Source of the DNA: Pseudoduganella flava
GTDB lineage: Bacteria > Pseudomonadota > Gammaproteobacteria > Burkholderiales > Burkholderiaceae_D
Assembly (NCBI RefSeq): GCF_007830495.1
Contig: NZ_VLKW01000006.1
Coordinates: 306,095-370,094, forward strand
Direction: 5' to 3'
Length of the DNA: 64,000 nucleotides
Shown here: positions 22,241 through 30,429 of the stretch, in pieces
How positions within the stretch are numbered: the first letter of the stretch is position 1
Layout: each line of letters begins with the position of its first letter
Translations under genes and position numbers: made by a program
Notes under the pieces: model-generated
The model's database searches: none
Seen by the model: the letters and a program-made list of their open reading frames with translations, nothing else
What the model was told of the DNA's origin: nothing

Positions 22241-24841
22241 TCAGAACCGATACATCACCGAAGCTTCCCACGTGCGGCCGAACAGCGGGCGCGCGTTGAT
22301 CGGGCCCGTGCCGCCCGTCGTCAGGCGCGAGTTGCCTTCGGTGAGACCCAGCTCGTTTGACAGGTTGTTGCCGCTGACGCGGAATTCGATCTTCTCGCCG
22401 ATGCGGAACACGGCACCCAGGTCGTACGTCTTGTACGACGGCAGGTACTGCTGGTTCAGCTGGTCGGCCCAGCGGTCGCCGATGTACGTGAACGTGCCAT
22501 ACAGTTTCAGCTCGTTGTCGCCGATCGGGATCCGGTACGACGGCGTGAAGCGGTATTGCAGCTTCGGCTGGCGCTGCACGCGCTTGCCGGCGGTATCCGG
22601 ATTGTCCTTGTACTCCGAATCCTGCCAGTCGCCCGTCAGCGTCAGGGTCAGGTCGCGGATCGGGCGCAGGCCCAGCTCGAACTCCACGCCGTTGCCCTTC
22701 GAGCCGCTGACGCGGTTCAGGATCGTGCCGTCGGCCAGGATCTGCTGGAACGCGATGCCGTCGAACTCCGTGTGGAAGTAGTTGATGTACGCGCTGTACA
22801 GCGGCGTCGCCGTCTTGAAGCCTACCTCGAACTGCTTGATGCTCGGCGTCGGCAGGATGCTGCGGTCGTCCACCTTCGCTTGCGTGCCGGCGTTGCGCAG
22901 GTCGTCGAACGCGACGAACGTGTGGCCCTTGTTGGCGCGGGCGAAGATGCTGGCGTCGCGGGCCAGCTTGAAGTTGCCGCCCACGGTGAACGACGTGGCC
23001 GAATCCGTGCGGTGCAGCGCCGTGTTCGAACCGGTCGGCGTCGACGTGTTGTTGTTGTAGACGGTCAGCGGGTTGTTGTCCGCATCGATCGTCGTCAGGT
23101 TCGACACGGTCGCATCGAGCTTCTGGCGCTCGCGCCGCACACCGCCGTCGACCTTGATGCGGTCGTTGACCTTCCATTCGTTGGCGATGAACAGGGCCGT
23201 GTTGCTGCCGTCATAAGTGGCCACCGGCGCGTAGTTGACGGGGCCTTCCTTGCCCTGGTTCGACACGATCACGCCGTTATCGAGGCGCACGTCGATCAGC
23301 CGGGCGTTGGGCACGGCCGTCATCAGGTGGCTGTTACCGAGGTACCAGACGTCGTCCGACGAGTAGTTGGCGAAATAGCCGCCGATCGTCACCGTATTGT
23401 CCTTCATCCATTCGCGGCTGACGCGAATCTCGTCGGTGGCGGACTGCAGCTGCTTCTCGACGGCCCACAGGCCGGCCTGCACCACCTGCTGGTCGGCGGC
23501 GACGGGCGTGCCGTCCAGGTAGCGGGCCGTCGCGCGGGTCGCGCCGGCGCCATAGGTGGCCAGCGCATTGGCGTTATAGGCGCTCATCGACAGCGGGTTA
23601 TTCCCGGTGAACATGGCCACCGTGTTCAGGTCGCCGTCGAAGTAATTGAACTTGTTCGACACGTTCCAGCCGGAGATCGTCTGCGCGAAGTCGATGCCGA
23701 ACACGGTGGACTTCAGGCCGCGGCCATCGCCCAAGTCGTAGTTCAGTGTGCGGCCGGGGCCCGCTTCGACGGTGAAGCGGCGCATCTCGCCGCTCATCAA
23801 CGTGCCCGTCAGCGGATCGAAGCCGGGGAACTCGGAGATCGTGCGGCCTTCGTTCGACGAGATCAGCGGCACGCCCGTGTAGAACGCGTTCTTGTCGTCC
23901 GTGCGGCGGGCGTAGAACGTCACCTCGCCCTGGTCCAGCTTGCGCGTCAAGGTCGCAGTGATCTGGCCGCCCTTGTCGGCCGGGAAGCCGGCATCGCGCA
24001 CGCCGTTCGTGTTGCGGTAGAAGCCGCCGATCGTGCCGTACCAGTTGTCGGCGATCTTGCCGCCGTAGTAGACGTCCACGCGACGCAGTTCACCCGTGCC
24101 CGTCGAGAAGCGGATCGAGCCTTCCGGCGTGTCCGTGCCCTTTTTCAGGATGAAGTTCATCGTCGCGCCGGGCTGGCCGCTGGAGAAGATCGTGCTTGGG
24201 CCGCCGCGTAGTACTTCCACGCGCTCCACCGTATCGTCCAGGCGGAACGCCGACGAGCCTTCGAAGAACGACAGCGTCGGCACCGGATAGATCGGATTGC
24301 CCATCAGCTGCACGGACACGAACGGCGAGTCGGAGCCGGACGGGAAGCCGCGCACTTCGATGTTCGCGCCGGACTGGCCTCCCGTCGCTTCGGCATACAC
24401 GCCGGGCACCAGCTTCAGGATGTCGGCGGTGCTGCTGGGCGACGCCTGTTTCAATTGTTCCTCGCTGGCCGTCGTGATCGAGAATGCCGAGTCGAGCTTG
24501 CGCACGCCGCCGGTGGCGACGCCCGTCACGACCACTTGCTGGATCTCGTTTTGGACCGCATTGCTGGTCGCGGCCTGCGCGCCGGTTTGGCCGCCGCCCT
24601 GGGCGCCGGCACCGGATGCGCCGGCGCTGTCCTGCGCGGCCGGTGCCGCGGCCGTGGCGTCTTGCGGCGCGGCCGGCGTCTGCTGGGGTGTGGCGGGTAC
24701 GGTGGCCTGGGCGTCCTGGGGCACTGCCGGTGCTTGCTGTGGCGTGGCCGTCGTCTCTTGCGCGGCCTGGGCGTGGCTGGCCTGGTGGGCGAGCGTCAGG
24801 ATGGCGAGGGAAATCGAGGACATCAGAAATCTGTTCTTCAT
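22241..24841 (-). CDS. TonB-dependent outer-membrane receptor of the alpha-glucoside locus
   Basis: An 866-residue TonB-dependent transporter. The ATG at 24841 gives a signal peptide (MKNRFLMSSISLAILTL... cleaved after QASHA), then an Ala/Pro/Gln-rich linker of about 60 residues, then the plug domain from about residue 95 (VVVTGVATGG, ADILKLVPGVYAEA, ERVEVLRGGPSTIFSSG) and a 22-strand-type barrel ending in Phe (SVMYRF). The plug resembles siderophore receptors, but the divergent LacI gene, GH65 phosphorylase, phosphoglucomutase and sugar transporter suggest it imports an alpha-glucan or alpha-glucoside. Its promoter (TTGACA at 24967-24962) is covered by a perfect LacI-type palindrome. The repeated PQQAPAVPQDAQ-like linker is unusual in length. 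Confidence 0.88.
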   Translation of the reverse strand: MKNRFLMSSISLAILTLAHQASHAQAAQETTATPQQAPAVPQDAQATVPATPQQTPAAPQDATAAAPAAQDSAGASGAGAQGGGQTGAQAATSNAVQNEIQQVVVTGVATGGVRKLDSAFSITTASEEQLKQASPSSTADILKLVPGVYAEATGGQSGANIEVRGFPSGSDSPFVSVQLMGNPIYPVPTLSFFEGSSAFRLDDTVERVEVLRGGPSTIFSSGQPGATMNFILKKGTDTPEGSIRFSTGTGELRRVDVYYGGKIADNWYGTIGGFYRNTNGVRDAGFPADKGGQITATLTRKLDQGEVTFYARRTDDKNAFYTGVPLISSNEGRTISEFPGFDPLTGTLMSGEMRRFTVEAGPGRTLNYDLGDGRGLKSTVFGIDFAQTISGWNVSNKFNYFDGDLNTVAMFTGNNPLSMSAYNANALATYGAGATRATARYLDGTPVAADQQVVQAGLWAVEKQLQSATDEIRVSREWMKDNTVTIGGYFANYSSDDVWYLGNSHLMTAVPNARLIDVRLDNGVIVSNQGKEGPVNYAPVATYDGSNTALFIANEWKVNDRIKVDGGVRRERQKLDATVSNLTTIDADNNPLTVYNNNTSTPTGSNTALHRTDSATSFTVGGNFKLARDASIFARANKGHTFVAFDDLRNAGTQAKVDDRSILPTPSIKQFEVGFKTATPLYSAYINYFHTEFDGIAFQQILADGTILNRVSGSKGNGVEFELGLRPIRDLTLTLTGDWQDSEYKDNPDTAGKRVQRQPKLQYRFTPSYRIPIGDNELKLYGTFTYIGDRWADQLNQQYLPSYKTYDLGAVFRIGEKIEFRVSGNNLSNELGLTEGNSRLTTGGTGPINARPLFGRTWEASVMYRF

Positions 24842-24937
24842 GGCGGTTCGCTTTCTTGTGATGGATTGTCGTCTCCGGACAATGCGCCGTGGCCGGCGCT
24901 GCCGCTTTGGCCGTGTTGTTCGGCCGTTATGCTTGCC

Positions 24938-24967
24938 ATTGAAGCGCAAAAATGACATCGATGTCAA
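24938..24967 (-). promoter_or_regulatory. Promoter of the TonB receptor gene
   Basis: On the minus strand a perfect -35 TTGACA (24967-24962) is followed after 18 bases by TTCAAT (24943-24938), a fair -10. The -35 lies within the palindromic operator at 24953-24966. Confidence 0.55.
24953..24966. promoter_or_regulatory. LacI-type operator O1, TGACATCGATGTCA
   Basis: A perfect 14-bp palindrome with a central CG, as LacI-family sites have. It overlaps the -35 of the receptor promoter, so a bound repressor would block it. It is probably bound by the LacI protein encoded divergently at 25050. Confidence 0.75.
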
Positions 24968-24973
24968 TCGAAT

Positions 24974-24987
24974 TGTTATCGATGTCA
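24974..24987. promoter_or_regulatory. LacI-type operator O2, TGTTATCGATGTCA
   Basis: Matches O1 at 12 of 14 bases, with an intact right half. Centre-to-centre distance from O1 is 21 bp, two helical turns, putting both sites on one face of DNA. It ends 6 bases before the -35 of the regulator's own promoter. Confidence 0.65.
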
Positions 24988-24993
24988 TTTTTC

Positions 24994-25021
24994 GTGACAA
25001 CTGTGGCGAATCTGTCATAAT
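24994..25021 (+). promoter_or_regulatory. Promoter of the first LacI regulator
   Basis: GTGACA (24994-24999), a 16-base spacer and CATAAT (25016-25021) form a plausible sigma-70 promoter reading into the ATG at 25050, immediately downstream of operator O2. Confidence 0.45.
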
Positions 25022-25049
25022 GCCCCCTGATTTTTTCTCTAGGCGAGCG

Positions 25050-26042
25050 ATGGCGACTGCGAAAACCGATTCCGGACTGACGATGGAAGACCTGGCCCAG
25101 CTGGCCGGCGTCTCCAAGATCACCGTGTCGCGGGCGCTCCGCAACAGCCCGCTGGTGACCGACGCCACCCGCGAAAAGGTGCGCCGCATCGCCGAGGAGC
25201 AGGGCTATCGCTTCAACGTCAGCGCGCGTAACCTGCGCATGGGGCGGTCGTATTCCGTCGCGGTTGTGGTAGAAATGACACCGGAGAAGGGCCGGCCGAT
25301 GTCCGATCCGTATCCGCTGGAACTGTTGGGCGGCATCACGCAGGAGCTGACGACGGCCGGCTACAGCGTCGTGCTGACGTCGAAGCAATTGCTCGACACG
25401 GCACCGGTGCAGGGCGCGGACGGCTTGATCCTGCTGGGCCAGGGCTCGCATGGCGAAGCCGTCACGGCGCTGCAGAAGACGGGCCGCCCGCTCGTCGTCT
25501 GGGGCGCGCCGGCACCGGATTCGGATACCGTCGTCGTCGGCAGCGACAACCGCAAGGGCGGCATCAGCGCCGCGCACCGCTTCCTCGAGCAGGGCCGCAA
25601 GAAGCTCGTGTTCCTGGGCGACGTCGACCACGCGGAGGTGCAGGAGCGCTGCGCCGGCTTCATCGACGCGATCGGCGGCCAGGGCACGGTGCACATCATG
25701 CGCCCGAAGGCGTTCACGTTCGAGGCGGGCTTCGATTGCATCTCGGCGCTGTTGAAGAAGAAGGGCCCCGTGTTCGACGGCGTGTTCGCCGCCAGCGACC
25801 TGCTGGCGATGGGCGCGATCCGCGCGCTCGCGGAGAAAAACCTGCGCGTGCCTGAAATCGTTTCCGTGATCGGTTACGACGATACGCCCGGAGCGGCCAG
25901 CTTCGTGCCGCCGCTGACGTCCGTGCACCAGTACCTGCGCGACGGCGGCGTGCTGCTGGCGAAAAAAATGCTGGACCTGATGAACGGCCAGCCTGCCACA
26001 TCCGAAGTGCTGCCCACCACGCTGATGGTGCGGCAGACGTGA
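25050..26042 (+). CDS. LacI-family transcription regulator
   Basis: A 330-residue LacI-type regulator. The N-terminal HTH LAQLAGVSKITVSRAL and hinge helix region NVSARNLRMGRSYSVAV are followed by a periplasmic-binding-like sensor domain, including VFDGVFAASDLLAMGAIRAL and IVSVIGYDDTPGAASFVPP. It probably senses an alpha-glucoside or its product and represses the divergent TonB receptor gene through the twin operators at 24953-24987. ATG 25050 is chosen over ATG 25020, because 25020 overlaps the -10 and adds a non-conserved leader. The gene is followed, after 95 bases, by the GH65 phosphorylase gene. Confidence 0.9.
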   Translation: MATAKTDSGLTMEDLAQLAGVSKITVSRALRNSPLVTDATREKVRRIAEEQGYRFNVSARNLRMGRSYSVAVVVEMTPEKGRPMSDPYPLELLGGITQELTTAGYSVVLTSKQLLDTAPVQGADGLILLGQGSHGEAVTALQKTGRPLVVWGAPAPDSDTVVVGSDNRKGGISAAHRFLEQGRKKLVFLGDVDHAEVQERCAGFIDAIGGQGTVHIMRPKAFTFEAGFDCISALLKKKGPVFDGVFAASDLLAMGAIRALAEKNLRVPEIVSVIGYDDTPGAASFVPPLTSVHQYLRDGGVLLAKKMLDLMNGQPATSEVLPTTLMVRQT

Positions 26043-26109
26043 GCAACCTTTAAAAGCAAGCAGTGACACCCCGCCAGCCGGCACCCTGCAGCGTGATGCA
26101 AGTGAAATC

Positions 26110-26121
26110 CAAACCGGTTTG
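26110..26121. promoter_or_regulatory. Palindrome CAAACCGGTTTG upstream of the GH65 gene
   Basis: A perfect 12-bp palindrome with central CCGG, of the size and symmetry of LacI-family operators but unlike the TGACATCGATGTCA sites 1.1 kb upstream. It sits 16 bases before the GTG start, inside the leader, where a repressor would act as a roadblock. The second LacI protein (30430) is a reasonable candidate to bind it (inference). Confidence 0.55.
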
Positions 26122-26137
26122 AACAAGTGAGGAGACC

Positions 26138-28459
26138 GTGAATACCAACCCCACCCACCGCTTTCCCCCTGATCCGTGGTGCCTGCGCGAACAGGCGCTG
26201 GACCCGGCCACCCATTTCCTGAACGAGACGCTGTTCGCGCTCGGTAACGGCTACATCGGCGTGCGCGGCACGGCCGAAGAGGGCTGGTCCGGCCCGGCCG
26301 GCACGTCGCTCGACGGCACCTACCTGAACGGCTTCTACGAGTCCGAGCCGATCCACTACCCGGAAACGGCACACGGGCTGGCGAAGACGAACCAGTTCAT
26401 GCTGAACGTGCCGAATGCGAAAGGCATCGGGATCTGGCTGGAGGACGAGCGCTTCGATCCGCTGCAAGGGCGGCTGGAGGCATACGAGCGCCGGCTGGAC
26501 GTGCGCACCGGTGTGCTGGAACGTTCGCTGCGCTGGACGTCGCCGCAGGGCCGCACGATCGCGCTCTCCAGCCGGCGGCTCGTGAGCTTCGCCGAGAAGC
26601 ACCTGCTGGCGCTGGAGGTCGAGGTCACGCCGCTCAATTTCGCGGGCACGGTGCGCATCGTGGCGGCGCTCGACGGCGCCGTGAAGAACCTGGAGGCAGG
26701 TGACGATCCACGTGTGGGCTCGTCGGTGTCCGGCGCGTCGCTGGAACTGGTGGGCACCGAGCAGGCCGGCCACTTCAGCGCGCTGGTGCAGCGCACCCGC
26801 AACAGCGGCTTCATGCTGGTCAGCGCCACGCTGACGGAGGCCACGGGCGAACCGGAATGCCGGCGCGGCAACCTGCGCCTGGAGCAGGTGTACACGCTGC
26901 AGGCCGTGCAGGACCAGCCGCTGCGTGTGACGAAGTACGCGGCGTACCACACGTCGCGCGACTATCCGGAGAATGAACTGATGGCGCGCAGCCGCGCCGT
27001 GCTCGAAGCGGCGCGCGCGGACGGCTTCGCGGCGCTGGCCGCGCGGCAGGAAGCCTACCTGGCCGACTTCTGGGGCCACGCGGACGTCGAGATCATCGGC
27101 GACGACCTGCTGCAGCAAGGCATGCGCTTCAACGAATTCCACCTGTTGCAATCGGTGGGCCGCGACGGCAAGACGAACATCTCGGCGAAGGGCGTCACGG
27201 GCGAGGGCTATGAAGGCCACTACTTCTGGGACACGGAGATCTACATCTTCCCGTTCTTCCTGTACAACAAGCCGGAGATCGCCCGCGCACTGCTGGAGTA
27301 CCGCTGGGCGGGCCTGGAGTCGGCGCGCCGGCGCGCGCGCCAGATGTCGCACCCGAAAGGCGCGTTGTACCCGTGGCGCACGATCGCCGGCGAAGAATGC
27401 TCGGCCTACTTCCCGGCCGGCACCGCGCAGTACCACATCAACGCCGACGTCGCGTACTCGATCCGCCAATATCTGGAAGCGACGGGCGACGACGACTGGA
27501 TGCGCGCGCATGGCGCCGAGATCGTGATGGAAACGGCGCGCATCTGGACCGCGATCGGCAGCTACGACCGCCACGGCCGCTTCGTCATCAACGAGGTGAC
27601 GGGGCCGGACGAATACACGGCGCTCGTCAACAACAATTACTACACGAACGCGATGGCGCAGGCGCACCTCGAGTTTGCCGCCGCGCTGTCCGACCGGCTG
27701 GCGCGCGAGTTCCCCGACGATCACGCCCGCGTCGTGCGTTCGATGGAACTCGATCCCGCCGAGCCGGACGAGTGGCGCCGCGCGGCCGGCCGCATGTTCC
27801 TGCCGTACGACGCCGAGCTGCGCATCCATGAGCAGGACGACAGCTTCCTGTCCAAGAAGCGCTGGGATTTCGCCGGTACGCCGAAGGAAAACTATCCGCT
27901 GCTGCTGAACTACCACCCGATGGTGATCTACCGGCACCAGGTGTGCAAGCAGGCGGACGTCGTGCTGGCGCTGCTGCTGCTGTCGTCACGCTTCGACGCG
28001 GCCGACAAGCAGCGCGACTTCGACTACTACGAGGCGGTGACGACGCACGACTCGTCGCTGTCCTCGTGCATCTTCTCGATCATCGCCGCCGAAGTGGGCT
28101 ATGCCGACAAGGCGTACGACTACTTCATGGAGACGGCCCGCCTCGACCTGGACGACACCCACGGCAATACATGCCACGGCGTGCACACGGCGGCGATGGC
28201 CGGCACGTGGATGGGCGTGGCGTACGGCTTCGGCGGCATGCGCACCGATGGCGGCACGTTGCGGTTCGCGCCGACGCTGCCGAAGCGCTGGCAAGGCTAC
28301 CGCTTCCGCATCCACCTGCGCGGCTGCCTGCTGCAGGTCAGCGTCACGGAAACGGGGACCATCTACAGCCTGCTGCAGGGCGACGCGCTGGAGTTCACCC
28401 ACCATGGCCGCGGCGTCGCGCTGACGGCCGCACAACCGCAACACGAGGAGGCGGCATGA
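26138..28459 (+). CDS. Glycoside hydrolase family 65 phosphorylase (maltose/kojibiose/trehalose type)
   Basis: A 773-residue GH65 enzyme that phosphorolyses an alpha-linked glucose disaccharide to beta-glucose 1-phosphate and glucose. The N-terminal super-sandwich domain includes ETLFALGNGYIGVRG. The (alpha/alpha)6 barrel holds GHYFWDTEIYIFPFF and EVTGPDEYTALVNNNYYTN, in which Glu492 corresponds to the general acid of maltose phosphorylase. The phosphate-side loop is TTHDSSLSSCIFSI. GTG 26138 follows GAGGAG. It overlaps pgmB by 4 bases, and pgmB consumes the beta-glucose 1-phosphate. The disaccharide (maltose, kojibiose, nigerose or trehalose) cannot be decided from motifs alone. No signal peptide: cytoplasmic. 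Confidence 0.92.
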   Translation: MNTNPTHRFPPDPWCLREQALDPATHFLNETLFALGNGYIGVRGTAEEGWSGPAGTSLDGTYLNGFYESEPIHYPETAHGLAKTNQFMLNVPNAKGIGIWLEDERFDPLQGRLEAYERRLDVRTGVLERSLRWTSPQGRTIALSSRRLVSFAEKHLLALEVEVTPLNFAGTVRIVAALDGAVKNLEAGDDPRVGSSVSGASLELVGTEQAGHFSALVQRTRNSGFMLVSATLTEATGEPECRRGNLRLEQVYTLQAVQDQPLRVTKYAAYHTSRDYPENELMARSRAVLEAARADGFAALAARQEAYLADFWGHADVEIIGDDLLQQGMRFNEFHLLQSVGRDGKTNISAKGVTGEGYEGHYFWDTEIYIFPFFLYNKPEIARALLEYRWAGLESARRRARQMSHPKGALYPWRTIAGEECSAYFPAGTAQYHINADVAYSIRQYLEATGDDDWMRAHGAEIVMETARIWTAIGSYDRHGRFVINEVTGPDEYTALVNNNYYTNAMAQAHLEFAAALSDRLAREFPDDHARVVRSMELDPAEPDEWRRAAGRMFLPYDAELRIHEQDDSFLSKKRWDFAGTPKENYPLLLNYHPMVIYRHQVCKQADVVLALLLLSSRFDAADKQRDFDYYEAVTTHDSSLSSCIFSIIAAEVGYADKAYDYFMETARLDLDDTHGNTCHGVHTAAMAGTWMGVAYGFGGMRTDGGTLRFAPTLPKRWQGYRFRIHLRGCLLQVSVTETGTIYSLLQGDALEFTHHGRGVALTAAQPQHEEAA

Positions 28460-29100
28460 GTCGATTCGCAGCAGTGATCTTCGACCTGGACGGCGTCATC
28501 ACCGACACCGCCCGCTACCATTACCTGGCCTGGAAGCGCCTGGCCGAGTCGCAGGGCGTGCATTTCGACGAGGCGTTCAACGAGCACCTGAAGGGCATCG
28601 ACCGGATGGGCTCCCTGGAGCTGATCCTGGCATCCGCAACGCGCCGCTACAGCGACGCCGAAAAGCTGGCGCTGGCCACCGAAAAGAACGAGCATTACAA
28701 GGAGCTGATCGCAACGATGACGCCGAGCGACCTGCTGCCCGGCGCCGTGGCGGCGCTGGACGACTGCCGCGCCGCGGGCCTGAAGATCGGCCTGGCCTCC
28801 GTCAGCCGCAACGCGTTCACGGTGCTCGACCGCCTCGGCATCACGGGCAAGTTCGACTACGTCGTCGATGCGGGCACGATCGCCAAGGGCAAGCCCGATC
28901 CGGAGATCTTCCTGAAGGCGGCGCGCGAGCTGCGCGTGACGCCGGACGCATGCTTCGGCGTGGAGGATGCCGTGGCGGGCGTCTCGTCGATCAAGGCGGC
29001 GGGCATGTATGCCGTGGGCGTCGGCGACCCGCAGGTACTGGCGGCGGCGGACATCGTGATTCCCGACCTGACGCAGTTCCGGCTCGAACAATATAAATAA
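28456..29100 (+). CDS. pgmB: Beta-phosphoglucomutase
   Basis: A 214-residue HAD-superfamily mutase converting beta-glucose 1-phosphate to glucose 6-phosphate. FDLDGVITDTARYHYLAWK contains the nucleophile Asp10 and the acid/base Asp12; the TARYHYLAW helix is the signature of beta-phosphoglucomutase among HAD enzymes. The core domain includes GLASVSRNA, the phosphate-binding lysine region KGKPDPEIFL and the metal site FGVEDAVAGVSSIKAAG. It is coupled to the GH65 gene by an ATGA overlap, together taking disaccharide to glycolysis. The stop is followed 26 bases later by the transporter gene. Confidence 0.93.
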   Translation: MSRFAAVIFDLDGVITDTARYHYLAWKRLAESQGVHFDEAFNEHLKGIDRMGSLELILASATRRYSDAEKLALATEKNEHYKELIATMTPSDLLPGAVAALDDCRAAGLKIGLASVSRNAFTVLDRLGITGKFDYVVDAGTIAKGKPDPEIFLKAARELRVTPDACFGVEDAVAGVSSIKAAGMYAVGVGDPQVLAAADIVIPDLTQFRLEQYK

Positions 29101-29126
29101 TTTATAAAAACAGCGGAGGAGACATC

Positions 29127-30404
29127 ATGCAACGACGCCGCATCCTGTTCATACTATTCCTGATCTACTTCGTGTTCGCGATCCTGCTGAACAGCGTGGG
29201 CACGGTGATCCTGCAGGTGATCCACAGCTACGGCGTCAGCAAGTCGTCCGCCAGCGTGCTGGAAGGCTTCAAGGACCTGCCGATCGCCATCGTGTCGTTC
29301 GCGGTCGCCTCGTTCCTGCCGCGGCTCGGCTACAAGCGTGCGATGCTGGTGGGGCTTGCCATCGTCACGTGCGCGTGCCTGGCGATGCCGCTGGTGCCGG
29401 CATTCGGCACGGCCAAGCTGCTGTTCCTCGCGGTCGGCGTGTCGTTCGCGCTGACCAAGGTCTCGGTGTATTCGACGCTGGGGTTGATCGCGAAGGACCG
29501 CAAGGAGCATGCCGGCCTGATGAACCTGCTGGAAGGCTTCTTCATGGTGGGCGTGCTGTGCGCTTACTGGGTGTTCGGATTCTTCATCGATTCCCACGAT
29601 CCGTCGTCGCGCGGCTGGCTGAACGTCTACTGGCTGCTGGCGGCACTGTGCGCGGCCACGTTCGTGCTGCTGACGATGACGACGTTCGACGAGCGCCTGG
29701 CCGCGCTGCCGGCCGAGCGCACGCCGGCGCAGGACTTCGCCGCGATGCTGAAGCTGTTCTTCAAGCCGCTCGTGTGCATCTTCGTCGTCACTGCCTTCCT
29801 GTACGTGCTGATCGAACAGAGCGTCGGCTCCTGGCTGCCCACGTTCAACAACGAGATCCTGAAGCTGCCGGCGGCGATGAGCGTGCAGGTGACGAGCATC
29901 TTCGCCGCGTGCCTGGCAGCCGGGCGCCTGTCGGCCGGCATCGTGCTGCGCCGGCTGCACTGGTATCCGGTGATGAACGTCTGCCTGCTGGGCATGGGCG
30001 CCGTCGTGGTACTGGCGCTGCCGCTGACGCACGACGTGGTGGCCAACCCGAACGTCACGTGGGCCACGGCGCCGGCGGCCGCCTTCCTGTTCCCGCTGAT
30101 CGGCCTGTTCATGGCGCCGATCTACCCGGGCATCAATTCCGTGATGCTCAGTTCCCTGCCGCCGGCCCAGCATTCAGCGATGACGGGGCTGCTCGTGATC
30201 TTCTCGGCGCTGGGCGGTACCACCGGCTCGCTGATCACGGGCTACGTGTTCGGCGCGTTCAGCGGCCACTTCGCGTTCTACCTGACGCTGGTGCCGATCG
30301 GCGTGGTGCTGGTGATGCTGTTCTTCTTCCGCCGCGCCGTCGAAGGCGCGGGCGATGGCGGCGACCAGCTGGGGGCCTCCACTATAATGGGCAGCCAGCA
30401 CTGA
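29127..30404 (+). CDS. Major facilitator superfamily sugar transporter (FHS-like)
   Basis: A 425-residue inner-membrane permease with 12 hydrophobic segments in two bundles of six, separated by a cytoplasmic loop around residues 190-210. The first bundle begins ILFILFLIYFVFAILLNSVG and includes GFKDLPIAIVSFAVASFLP; the layout resembles the fucose/glucose FHS group of sugar:proton symporters. ATG 29127 has GGAGGAG upstream. Position after GH65 and pgmB suggests it imports the disaccharide brought into the periplasm by the TonB receptor. Specificity is inferred from the operon only. Confidence 0.85.
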   Translation: MQRRRILFILFLIYFVFAILLNSVGTVILQVIHSYGVSKSSASVLEGFKDLPIAIVSFAVASFLPRLGYKRAMLVGLAIVTCACLAMPLVPAFGTAKLLFLAVGVSFALTKVSVYSTLGLIAKDRKEHAGLMNLLEGFFMVGVLCAYWVFGFFIDSHDPSSRGWLNVYWLLAALCAATFVLLTMTTFDERLAALPAERTPAQDFAAMLKLFFKPLVCIFVVTAFLYVLIEQSVGSWLPTFNNEILKLPAAMSVQVTSIFAACLAAGRLSAGIVLRRLHWYPVMNVCLLGMGAVVVLALPLTHDVVANPNVTWATAPAAAFLFPLIGLFMAPIYPGINSVMLSSLPPAQHSAMTGLLVIFSALGGTTGSLITGYVFGAFSGHFAFYLTLVPIGVVLVMLFFFRRAVEGAGDGGDQLGASTIMGSQH

Positions 30405-30429
30405 CGCATCGCCGCACGACCACCACCGC

